Origin: Brugia malayi
Lineage: Eukaryota > Nematoda > Chromadorea > Rhabditida > Onchocercidae
Assembly: GCF_000002995.4 (NCBI RefSeq)
Contig: NW_025062477.1
Coordinates: 10,946,649-11,010,648, forward strand
DNA: 64,000 nt
Direction: 5' to 3'
Positions 1 through 11,742 of this stretch are shown here, piece after piece. The first letter of the stretch is position 1; each line of letters starts with the position of its first letter. A program made the position numbers and the translations under genes. The notes beneath the pieces are model-generated. The model was not told the origin of the DNA and ran no database searches. It was given only the letters and a program-made list of their open reading frames with translations.

Positions 1-1187
1 AATATGTTTCGTCATCTATAAAAAATAAATAAATAAACAATTTTTGTTTACAAATTTAATCAGCATAATAAAAAATATTGAAATGTTAAAAATTATTGAT
101 TAATTATAAATATACAAAAAATAAATGAAAAAAAAAAAAACCACAAATTTAAACCTTTATGCCATGGGTTAAACAGAATGCATAAATTCATAGTGTATAA
201 ATTTGATCTTTCATTATTTTGCATAATCATTTGCCAAAGACCAATCGGAATATTAGATGGAATTATAATCTAAATATTTATCATTTTGATAAAACTTTTG
301 ATTGTAAACAAAAAAACAAAACAAATAATTTAAAAACGAAAAAAAAAAAAAAAATAGAAAAAATCAAAAAATAATAATAATGAAAAGGTAAAAATTTTTG
401 TTGAAATTAAATCAATAATTCGTACCTTTTACTATTATTGAATAAAAAATAAAATTTATAAAAATTAAAACAAAATAAAATTCACTTCAAATAATGCATC
501 ATCTATTGTTAAAATTTTATATGTTACATGCCAATTTTTTATTGATTGATCAGTTGAATAATTATTTTTTACTGCCGAAATTGTTGTTTTATAATTTGCC
601 AATTCTGAAATTTCTTCAAAAATGAATTATCAAAATGATATCAGTAACAAAATTAAAATTACTGCAACATAATTTGTATCATTCATAAATTTTATAGCAT
701 AAAATATTGAATGATAGCAATTATTGATTGATCATAAAATTGAAATGATTAGACGCGTTGATTTGAATCTCTCACAGAACACTGATACCAACGAAAACTT
801 TGTAAATTTCAATAATACTTTTTAAATTTTAATCCTAGTCAAGAGTTTTTGACACCAATTAAAATCTAATATCAATGGAAATTTTTTAGCTAATTTTTTA
901 GTTTTTAGTCTTACCAAAAAAAAAAAAAAATTTGAAGTAGATTGAATTATATAAAATATTTTAAAATTATTATTCATGCAATTTCCAATAAATGATTTTT
1001 ATCATCAATTAAAACATTATCAATTCTTGATGATTAAGAACTTGTTAAAAAAAATAAGAAAATTTTGAAAAAAATTGTGAAATATTTATTGGTATAAATT
1101 TTCACTTAATAGTCATAAAAAGATTAATATTTTAATAATTAAATTAATTCTAAAAATGAGTAGTGAAAAAATTAAATAGTGATTAAA
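1..1187. other. Left-edge intergenic DNA
   Basis: AT-rich sequence downstream of the minus-strand gene that ends at 1188. It holds short A/T homopolymers and no convincing gene. A slightly more complex patch at about 735-815 is open on the minus strand for some 21 codons after an AAAG, but no splice phase links it convincingly to the neighbouring gene. Confidence 0.6.
1085..1090 (-). promoter_or_regulatory. Candidate poly(A) signal of the 1188-4708 gene
   Basis: AATAAA on the minus strand about 100 bases after the proposed stop codon at 1188. The hexamer is seen directly; its use is inferred from spacing and is weak evidence in DNA this AT-rich. Confidence 0.35.
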
Positions 1188-4100
1188 TCAGTGGATACCA
1201 TTTTTAAAAAGAATTGAAAGATTATGCAAAATCTGCGGTTTGTTATTGTAATGAAAGATGAAAAATATTGAAAAACCACGTCGACAAATTTCCATTGGTT
1301 CATTATCAGTTGTTATCAGTGGTTCAAATGCTATGGTATGGTGAGTTTTGCAAATTTCATCCGTTTTCATTGTTACTAAAGTTTGAAAATCATTCGATAA
1401 AGCATCCTTGATATCTGAGATTTTTGCTAAAAATTAAGCGCATTTGTCGTAGTGAAAAAAAAAAAAAAAAAAAACCATTTGCAATATAAAATGATCAAAA
1501 TTTTTTTATCAAATAAATTTTTTAAATATTTTTTTGTGCCTTAAAGATTTCACAAATATATTAAACAATAAAAAAAAAATGTCTCTCTGGAAAAAGAAAA
1601 AAATTTAATAATATTTCAAAAAAAAAATTTTTTTTTTTTACTTGATTTTATGATAATATTAATAAGTTATATGAAAATTTTTTTAACAATTTTTAAATTA
1701 ACATTATTAAGTTTTTTTCTACAATTCAAATAATACTTTTAAATTATAATTTCGTCAAACAAACTGAAATACTTACATTTAGTGACAATTTGTGATTGAA
1801 TTGTTGTATCAATTTCAGTTTTAATTATATGATCACTTTTTGATTCTAATTTAGAATCAAATGAAATTGAAATTTTTGCATTATTTCGTTCAGATAATTT
1901 CTGTTTCATTTCTGGAATATTATTAATATTTGAATTAATACTACATCCTATTTCTGAAGTACTTATAGTTTCCAATTTACAATCCATTTTTTCAACTTTT
2001 TCATCTGACATTTGTAATGGATTAGATCCAACTTGAACAGTTGCTTTATCAAAAGTTTTTCTTAAAATATTATTTCGATCAATTGTACCAGGCGGTGACT
2101 CATATGTATTTAATACCATCCAATATGGTTTCTTCATTTTTTCATCGCTTGTTGAAATATTAATTATTGTTGGTTTCAAATTCATCGGATTTCGAATGTA
2201 CACTTCAGCAGTGATTGTTTCATATTTTCGTCCATTGTACATCGATGATAATTTACATTTCGATGAATCATCATCATCAAAAGTTGAAGTAATAATTGCG
2301 GTAGCAGTTGGCGCAGTTGGTAATGCTGTATTATGTGGTTTACTTTCTGTTTTACCAGTAATATGAAAAGTTGGTGCAAGTTTAGATAGTTTAAAATTTT
2401 TATCAATTCCACTACGATTATCAGCAATTGATTGTTGTGCTGAATAAGTTGAACTGAAAATTTCATGCGAATTTGGTGATAATTCTTTTGCGCCAATTTT
2501 ACTCTCTGAAAATTAGCTCATTTATTTAATAAATATTATGTAAAAATTGTTTTGTTCATAATAATTTACATTTACATTTTTTTAATTTTTTTAAATAAAA
2601 TTTAATATAATTTTTAATAATTTACATTTAATAATTTACAAAATCATTTTAAACTATCAATGTATAAAAGATATGATTAATATAAATGAGTAAAGAAAGT
2701 AAACATTTTATAATTTTTTAAAAAAAAAAAAATCAACGTTTTACTTTAATTAGCTATTAAATTATATTTAAATGTAACAGCAAATAATTGAAGAAAAATA
2801 AATAAATATATTTGTTTATTTATTTAAATAATTTATTTTATCACTTATACTTTAGAAATTTTATTCGAAAAAAAAAATGCTAAATTATGAAAGTAAAATT
2901 ACTTTATTCAATATTTCTAAAATTAATTTGCATAATACATCGGTTTATATTAGTTATGTATATTAGTTATGTAACTTATCATAATAAAAGGTTTCTTTGC
3001 AATAAAATTTATTATAATTTATTAAAATAAATGTGTCACAACAAAGAAAAAAAAATAAAAAATTGATTTCAAAAATATTAGCATAACAAAATTGAAATGA
3101 ATTTATTTAAAAAAAAATTACTACATGCTAAATTTAATAAGTATAAAAATTAAATTGAAAAAAAAAATTAGAAAAAAGTGAGAAAAAGAAAATTAAATAA
3201 TTACCTTCATTAATTGATGTTATATCATTCTTTGTTCCATTTTTATTATCAACAATCAGTGTAGAATTATCAGATATTTTTCGTAATTTCTCGCGTACTT
3301 GACGTATTTCCGTGATAAATTCTGATTGATTACTATCATCATTATTATCATTATCAGTAGTAGAATTATCAATAATAGCATTAGATGTGGTATTTTCAAC
3401 ATTTTTTGATTTTATTTTCATTATATCAGTGTGAATTTTTTGCTTATCAATGCTCACTAATGGATGTAATTTTTGTGAAAATTTTTCCATTTGTTCATTT
3501 TTTTTAAATGTTTTTTTATACCAATAATTTGCAATTTTTTTTATTGCAAATTGTTGCATTTTTTCATGCAAATATTCTCGAATTTCGGAATTTTTTTTTG
3601 AATATAATTTCATTTCATTATTTTGATGCGATAATGTTAATCGTTTTTCGTGTTCTTTCATTCGATATTTTAGCAATGCCAATCCTTCCATTAATGCTTC
3701 ACGTCCATTTGCATAATTATTTTCATCCATAATTGTATTTCTTCCTGTTATTTGCTCAAATTTATCAATGCTTATCAATGGTGATAAATTTGTTGCTGAT
3801 AATGAATTCATTTCATTGTTAATGTTAGAATTTTTTGTTGCATATAATGGTATTTCATCAAATTCACTGCATATATGTTTGGTGATAATATTCGGAGATG
3901 CATCAGATATCGCTGATTTGTTGTTTGTTGTTGTCACATCTGATAAATGTTTGATAACATTATCACATTGATCATTTGTTTTAATTTCATTGAAATATTT
4001 TCGTTCCGATGAATAGCATTCATGAAATGATCGTGTTTTTTCAATTAATGCTGGTGTAATTCTTATTTTACGAGCCAAAAATGGCCCATAATAAGGTGTT

Positions 4101-4708
4101 GTTGTTGTTGTTGTCGTCATTGTTGTCGTCGTTGTTGTCATCGTTGTTGTCGTCGTTGTTGTCGTCGTTGTTGTCATCGTTGTTGTCATCGTTATTGGTA
4201 TTGAATTATCGTCGAGATTGATCGTATTATTTGCTTGAAAATTTGATGATTTTTTTGTGGATAATGTTGGAGTATATCGCATTGGAATAATGGGAATTGT
4301 TCGAAGATTTTCTGAGCTTTTCATAAATTGACCTGAATGTTGATGCATTGAATCAGAAGCATTCCAACGTTTGCGACGATTATGAATTGCTTCACTGCGA
4401 CTTTTACGACAGCGTTGTTGATTGCGACAATAGCAATCGCAGAAATTGCAACAATTATTTGAATTTTGACAATATCGTTGTCTACTGCGTCCTCTGAGAT
4501 CGTTTTGAAACCAAAGATTTGACGGATGTATGGTAGCATAATCGTTGTATCCAGCGCAATAATCTGTTGATTTTCGCCAATCTTGCGACGTTGATGATCG
4601 TAATGAAGTGTCGCAATTGCAAATATCTTCATGCGTCACACGTCGCCGATATTCGCTACAGCCCAAATCATCTGTTTCCTTCCATTGTTCCTCATTTTGT
4701 GTATACAT
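1188..4708 (-). CDS. Unrecognised 823-residue low-complexity protein, three exons
   Basis: Exons 4708-3205, 2505-1777 and 1426-1188 join in frame (501 codons plus 1 base; phase-matched; stop TGA at 1188) to give 823 residues. Donors are GAAG|GTAATT and AAAT|GTAAGT; acceptors are TTTTCAG and TTTTTAG. The N-terminal third has a cysteine cluster (residues 80-100, about seven Cys) followed by a basic stretch (100-115) resembling a nuclear localisation signal. A nearly pure Thr tract broken by Met lies at about 173-203. A charged, probably helical segment rich in Lys/Glu lies near 335-400, and the C-terminal half is Ser/Asn/Thr rich. There is no signal peptide or membrane segment. I recognise no domain. 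The third exon may instead splice again before its stop, since a GT follows the CRR codons near 1278; the first two exons are firmer. Confidence 0.65.
4098..4196 (-). repeat. Coding triplet repeat (Thr tract)
   Basis: Alternating GTT/GTC/CAT triplets on the plus strand, read on the minus strand as ACA/ACG/ACC Thr codons with a few ATG Met codons. It lies inside exon 1 of the minus-strand gene and keeps its frame. Such tracts are commonly polymorphic in length. Confidence 0.85.
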
Positions 4709-4716
4709 CTGCAAAA
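4706..4716 (-). other. Probable spliced-leader acceptor at the start codon
   Basis: On the minus strand the sequence reads TTTTGCAG|ATG, placing the start codon directly after a nematode-type acceptor. In nematodes a 5'-most acceptor this close to the ATG usually marks spliced-leader trans-splicing. A cis-spliced upstream exon cannot be excluded. Confidence 0.45.
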
Positions 4717-7439
4717 TGGCAATATTTAGCAAATTTGAAATTTGCTAATTTAAATTAATTTAAATCAATGAGCCTTTATTTATTTTTATTTTTTTATTTT
4801 TTTTTAGAAAAAATTTCGATTTAAAAATTATAAAGAAAAAATAAAAGTTATATTTAAAAATTACTATAACAATTTTAATAACAATGTGAAAATTTTATCA
4901 TTTTTGAAAATTTTGCTCTAAAATTTTAATACAAATTATCAAACCAATGAATTGATTAGAATAAAATATTAGTTGACTGATTTCATCATAAATTTCATTC
5001 CATTTGAAGCCAAGCTAATTATATATCTTTCCTGGAATAATCCAAGAAAAACCGAAAAAAAATTTTTGTAGCTAAATCATACATATTCAAAATAACATTA
5101 ATTAATTATTGCATAATTAAAATTTTAACTTAATTTAACTGTCATTTTAACCTAACTCTGTTAATAAAATACTGAAAATGAAAAAGAAAAAAATTATTGA
5201 AAAATGGGAGTAAATTTTGTGATTTATTATACAAATATTAACCAAAAATAATTAGCTCTAAATAAAATAAAATCTAATAAAAAATTTCAATATCTTTCTT
5301 TTATTCATAAAAAAAAAAAAAGAATGAATGAAAAATTACAATAATAAAATAAAATAATTTAGCAATAAAAAAATTTTTAATTCAAAAAGAGAAAAAGCAA
5401 AATTTGCAAAATTTCACTTAAAAGTCATTTGTATACATTTCAAAAATGTTACTAAAGCGATAACAACCAATGAATAATTTGTCATTATAAGTTATGCATA
5501 TAATTGTGTATGTATGTATGTATTGTATGTATGTGTATGTATGTATGTATGTGTATGTTTAAGTATGTGTCTGTGTCTGCCAGTCTGTTTGTTTTGTAAA
5601 TAAATTTTGTTTGGGTGTTTTTGCATCGTTTAAATGTTTAAATTTTTTGCTAAAGTTTCTATAAATGCAAATATGAATCATTCAGAAATAATTTTCAATA
5701 GCAATTCTTTCACTACCATAATGCATGCATAAAACATTTTATAATTTATTTAAAAATTCAAATTATTATCAATCAATCAATCAATCAATCAATTGGATTA
5801 TCGATTGATCAATCAACCGGATCATCAATCAATAATCAATAAATGAATTTTATGCATACATTTTTGATTTTTAAGAAATCTTAATCGATTAAATTATTAA
5901 TGTTGCAATGAATGAAAAAAAAAAAAATGGAATTAGTTGCAAATAAGATTTAATGTGTATATTATTTATTAGTAATAATAATAATAATTATAATAAAAAT
6001 AATAATAGTATTAATGACAACGACAATTGTAATAATATGGATGATAAAAATTAATAATTAATAATATTTCATTAATAATAACAATGAAATTAATAAAAAC
6101 AAATCATTGTGATAATAATGATAAATAATGATAATAAAAAAACGATATAATAATAAAATTGAATCATAGCAATAATAAAAAAAAATAATATTTAAAAATA
6201 AATATTTAAAAAAAAAGTTCTGTTAAAAGTATAAATGAAAATTGACATTACGGAGAAGAAGAATGGAACGGTGGAAAAAGAAAAAAGGAATTATTTTAAA
6301 AGTATATTTCAGAAAATATTGTTCGCATCTTTTGGGAATGAAATTTTGAAATAATAAAAAATTAATCAATTTTCAATTTCTTTTTTCTTTTTGCCTAAAA
6401 ATTTTTATTTTTATAATTAGAAAAAAAAAAAAAAAGAGAACAAAGAACTAAAAAAGTTAAACAAATTAAAAAATTTTTTCATATAAAATAAAGTAATAAA
6501 ATTATTTTTTTTAACATATAATTTAATCGTTAAAATGTCACACAAACGAATGAAAAGTTATAAATAAACTGTCAAATGTTTCTGATAACAAATTTTCATC
6601 GTTCGATTTCTAAATTGTCCGAGTACTAATTAGATGGAATTAATTAGTAAAAGAATGATTTAAACTCGTTTCTAATACAAACAATATTTTAAGGGAATTA
6701 CTATGCGAGAAAGAGAAAAGAGAAAGGAAGAAAACATCCAGGATTATTTATGTTTAAATTTTATTACACCAATAATTTATGTTTCAATTTAATTTTGTTA
6801 ATCGTTTAGATCCGGTTAGTTACTCCGTGTAATTATGGAAGTAGCAAATAAAATGTTGCATAATTTTGAAGTGTTATAATGTTGATATGTATTTCTCTTC
6901 CGGAATACCGGATTAATCACCGATATATCAAATACTATAAATTCGTTGAAAAAAAAAGTTTCAAATTTATTCAATCTCAGATGTAAACATATTCATTTCA
7001 TTATTGTTAGCACTGATATTTGGAAAACAGTTATCAAATTTTTACTCAAAAAATATTTATTTATCCATTTTAATTTAAATGCATTTCGTTTAGAAGAAAA
7101 ATATAAAAGAATTTTTTTTAGAAATAGCTGATTTTTTTTTTTTTTTTTTTTTACAAAAAGCCAAGATAACAAATCCTTATTTAAAAATTTAGAATCTAAA
7201 AAAAAAAAAAAAAATTCTATTTTACTACTATTTGCTTAAAACAACAAAGAAAAAATTTTTTTAAATATAAATTAAGTGAAGAAAGAAAACTAAACTGAAA
7301 GCTAAATATGCAAATTTACAAAATTTAAAATATGCTAATATTTCTTAAAATATTCAATTCCATCATTTATTGGTTATTAGATATTATTATACAACAACAC
7401 TACTCTATTTTTTTACTATCGTTATTATTTTCATTAAAT

Positions 7440-7745
7440 GTTAGCATCCTTATTAATATTATCATTAATCGTCATTGTTATTATTATTATCATTATTTGT
7501 ATCATTGTTATTATCATTACCATCATAATCACAACGTCAATTTGATTAGTCAGCATCACAATTGTAATTATAATCATAATTATGATTATTTTTCACTATT
7601 GTTATTGTTTATCAACCACTATTGTTATTACTATTATTTTTAGCATTAATATTAATATTATCGCTGTTATTATTGCTATTATTATTAGTATTATTACTAT
7701 TATTGTTAGCATTAGTATTAATATTATTATCATTGTTATCATTCA
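7440..7745. repeat. ATT/ATC-rich triplet stretch
   Basis: Imperfect TTA/TTG/TCA triplets for about 300 bases. They create spurious Ile/Leu/Tyr or Asn-rich open frames on both strands. No start context or splice signals support coding use. Confidence 0.7.
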
Positions 7746-9049
7746 AATTAAAGTAAATATTTTCAAGTGCATAGATTATCTCTTTCTTTCCATTCTTAAT
7801 TATTGTCATTTTTTTCTAAACAAAATTTTCTTTCACTGCTTAAATAATACTTTCGTTCTTTGTTAAATAAAAGAGAATAGTAAAAAGATACGGCGAAAAC
7901 GTGATTGAAGAGATTTCAATTCCGGATTTCCTTTTTTATCCGTGCATCATTAATTGCATAAAATTAATCTGATTCATCAGGTATCTTTCGTTTTTTATCA
8001 GTACTATTCGTGATTTGATTAATTAATGATTTCAAAGAAAGAAAAAGATTTGAAAGGAAAAAAAAAGAGAAAAGAACAAAACTATTGGATGTAATTAATT
8101 GAAGAACATGAAGATAAAGCTGAATTGATATACTAATTTAAGAGAAGCTGTTGATGAAATTTGTTAAATTCTTATTTTAATATAATAAAAAAAAAAAAGT
8201 TAATGGACAAAAAGTAAGATTATCTTTTACTTAAAATTTGCATTAAAATAAGTTAAATTTATAATAATCAATGTATTAAATCATTAAAATTAAATATAAA
8301 TCTAACTGTGTGATAGTTATCAATCATCTAATAATAATGATAGTAATTATAAATGTATATTTCATAGTTATTAAAAATTTATCGCTAAAAGAAAATTAAT
8401 TGCTGAATAAAATTGTAATTCCATTCATACAGTTATAATTTTCAAATCCTTAGTTGAATAAAAATTATAAGTTGAAAGTATAATGATTTGTAACAATCTT
8501 TTCTCAAAAATCTCACAATTTATTACCGATTCAATTTGAAATTTGTTGTTGAACAAGTTTCATACAATTTTAATTTTCTTTTTGTTCAAAATTTTCATGC
8601 AGCACATTTAATATCACTTTTATTCATTTACTTTTTGATTAGTATATATTTCGGAAAATTTATTGCTAAAAAAAAGATAATTCAATGAAAATTATTATTA
8701 CTATAAAGTTATAAATTAATTCTTATCATTATAATTTGCAATTCATTATTAAATAAATTTAATTTATTAAATAAATAAATTTTAAATTAATAAATAGTCC
8801 TTTTTTTGATCATTGTTTAATAGCAATGCATTTATGGTGATAATTTTTGGTAAATTTTATCAGTGATAATAATAAAATACATTATACATACATACATTTT
8901 TAGTATTCTTGAAATTTATTGCTAAAAAAAAGAAAAAGTTTCATTGAAATTATCATTGCATTTTCTAAATCTTCTATTAAGTAAATTCAATCCAAAAATA
9001 AAAACAATAACATTGTTATGTTATTTATTAACTAATACATCTATGATAC

Positions 9050-9079
9050 TACTGATAACAGTTATCACTGTTATCAGTA
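9050..9079. promoter_or_regulatory. Perfect 13-bp inverted repeat with GATA-factor motifs
   Basis: Arms 9050-9062 and 9067-9079 are perfect reverse complements around a 4-base spacer TATC. The element holds TGATAA on the plus strand and two TTATCA copies, i.e. three GATA-type sites. Nematode GATA factors (the ELT family) bind TGATAA in intestine and epidermis. It lies about 1.5 kb upstream of the carboxypeptidase first exon. Regulatory function is inferred. Confidence 0.35.
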
Positions 9080-9828
9080 TTACTATTACTAGTATAACTG
9101 TATCAATTGTAACGATGATAGTAGTTAACAGTGGGAATAAAAACAGGATTTATGTTTTATCGTCTCAGTAAATCCTGTCCTGTCCAATAATATCAATGAA
9201 TCGTATCTTTCATTCTTTAATTCCTCTCCAACCCCCTCTCTTTCTCCTCTCCTATTACTTCCCCTCCTTTTCTCCTCCCTCCATTTTTCCCTTATTGTAC
9301 TACTTGGATATTTAATAGACAAACAACTATTTTCCGTCCATATTAACCGTTCACATGGATGTGTTCAATTAAATTAAATTAAGTTTTTTGAAATTTTCGA
9401 ACTAATTTTTATTTTTACCATCAATGCCAGTTAGTTTTCTTTTTCTCTTTATTCTTTTTCATTCTTTTCTTTTTATATTATTACTTCATCACTTTTGAAA
9501 GAATGATAAATAATATATTCAATTTCTTATATTATATTTTCATTCTTTTCTTTTCTTTCCTTCCTATTATCCTTTTCATTTCTTTTCATTCTTTTCCTTT
9601 CGTTTCATTTTCATTCCTTTTCTTTCCTTCCTTTCCCTATTAAATTATTTGTAAAAATTGAAATATTTATTATTGTTATTGCTCATTTCATTCATTTAAT
9701 CCTTCTTTTTCCATATATTCGTAACGATTCCTTCTTCTTCCAAATATTTACATTCTTATTCGTTTTATTATAATCCATAAAATGGCCATTTTAATATCCT
9801 AAAATAAAACATTCATTGTTCAATTTCA

Positions 9829-9945
9829 TTTACTCATTCATTCATTCATTCATTCATTCATTCATTCCATTCATTCATTCATTCATTCATTCATTCCATT
9901 CATTCATTCATTCCATTCATTCATTCACTCATTCACTCATTAAAA
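9829..9945. repeat. ATTC tetranucleotide microsatellite
   Basis: Runs of CATT interrupted every few copies by an extra C. Confidence 0.9.
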
Positions 9946-10570
9946 TAATAGAATTCAATTTTAATTAATTAATTAATCATATTTCAGTGTTTCATTTCTT
10001 ATAGCAAAAGGAGAAAAGAAAAGGAAAGAAAGAAAAAGAAATTTTCAATTATTAAATTAATAAAAATTAGTCCTTTCTTTTTGTCTTTTAAATGAATTAT
10101 ATTCTTTTTTTTTTTTTTTATTTGTATTATTTGTTGCTGATTTTCTCTCTTTTTCCTTTTTAAAAGAAAGTAAGAATTATTCATAATTCATTTTTATACA
10201 ATTATTTCTAAAAAAATATATATTTATTATTATTATATATAAAAATATGTATTTATTATTATAATCTATTAAAACGAATAATGCTGAAATTTTATCAATA
10301 TTTTTAAAATTTAAAAAAAAATTTAAAAAAAAATGGAAAAAAAAATTAGAAAAAAAGTAAATATTATACAAAAATGAAAGACTAAAAGAATCATATATTA
10401 ACTTCCATAAGTAAAATATATAAATGAGAAGAAAGCAAAAAAAAAAAAAATTTATTTTTTTGATTATATTTTATAAATTTAAATTACAATTACTACGAAC
10501 TTCTTTAGTATTATTTCATCTTAACAGCGAGTCGAATTTATTTTTACTTTTTTAATTTTTATTTTTTTTA

Positions 10571-10578
10571 CTTTTCAG
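10571..10578 (+). other. Acceptor upstream of carboxypeptidase start
   Basis: CTTTTCAG lies 25 bases before the ATG at 10604. No upstream coding exon is apparent, so this may be a spliced-leader acceptor or the end of a 5'-UTR intron. Confidence 0.45.
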
Positions 10579-10603
10579 TACAATTCAAAGGCAATAATAT
10601 TCA

Positions 10604-11591
10604 ATGTTCTTTCTAATTTACATTATAATATTTATTACACAACAAGTTTTAACAATTTCTATTAAAAGGTTTGCAATAACTTTTTTTTTTTGTTCGATTT
10701 TTACTATTATTTTAAAATTTTAATATTATTCCAACAAATAATTATTTCAGATATCAAAATTTTTGATATAATATCGCATGGAAAAAATTCAAAAATGATA
10801 AAATTTTAGAAATGGATAGATTAATTATAATAATAATAATAATTAATAATTATTATTAATAATATTATTATTTTATTATTCTTATTTTATCATTATTATC
10901 ATTGTCATTATCATTACTATTATTGGCGTTGTTAGTTTGCTATTCTTATTTTATTATGATTACAAGACATCGTTATTCTTACTACTACAATAACAATAAT
11001 TATAGTTATTATTATTATTAATCATGATGCTCAGTTTATGACAATAACAATTATTGAAAACGAGAAATATTATTGTCGAAATAAATAAAAAATATAAAAA
11101 AAAGTAAGAAGCAAACGAGAAGGACCAGAATTTAATTAACATTTAACAATTATTTGCATAATTTTTTTTTTTAAAAAAAAGAAAGGAAAAAATATAAAAT
11201 AAATAAATTATGTGATATCATTAAAAAGTGTAAAATTTTTTACATTAATATAGCAAAAATTTTTGCTAAATGTTTTTTTGAAATAAATAAAAGAAAGAAG
11301 AAAAAATGAATGGCAAAAAAAAAATGACCGATATTTTGATGAAACAATGAATAAAAAATAAAAATAAAAAATGAAAAATGAAAGCAATTTATTGTTTATA
11401 AAAATAAAAACATCGAAATAATAATTTTATTTGAAAAATTAAAAAATGTTAATTAAATTTTTTAATGAATAATTTACATTATTTTGAGTAATTTTGATAA
11501 TGGCGCATATAAAGTGTATCGAATAATACCACAAAATATTATTCAAATGGATGTTCTCAAATGGTTACGCAATAATGCAGTTGAATATGAG

Positions 11592-11632
<41 letters not shown>

Positions 11633-11648
11633 GTTATTATTATTATTA

Positions 11649-11742
<94 letters not shown>

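Larger units (their letters stand above)
4733..10570. other. Intergenic region with microsatellites
   Basis: Divergent intergenic DNA between the minus-strand gene and the carboxypeptidase gene. It contains TGTA repeats (5508-5572), AATC repeats (5765-5798), AAT-rich DNA (5970-6180), an ATT/ATC-rich stretch (7440-7745), C/T-rich DNA (9220-9640) and ATTC repeats (9829-9945). Open frames here are hydrophobic or homopolymeric products of the repeats. The palindromic GATA-motif element at 9050-9079 is listed separately. Confidence 0.6.

Noticed and set aside
7332..7866. Hydrophobic and Asn-rich open frames
   Set aside because: They follow ATT/ATC triplet repeats and have no splice links to neighbouring genes.
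8944..9171. Hydrophobic open frame considered as a signal-peptide exon for the carboxypeptidase
   Set aside because: It begins with TTG rather than ATG, while the exon at 10604-10668 gives a proper ATG, signal peptide and matching splice phase.
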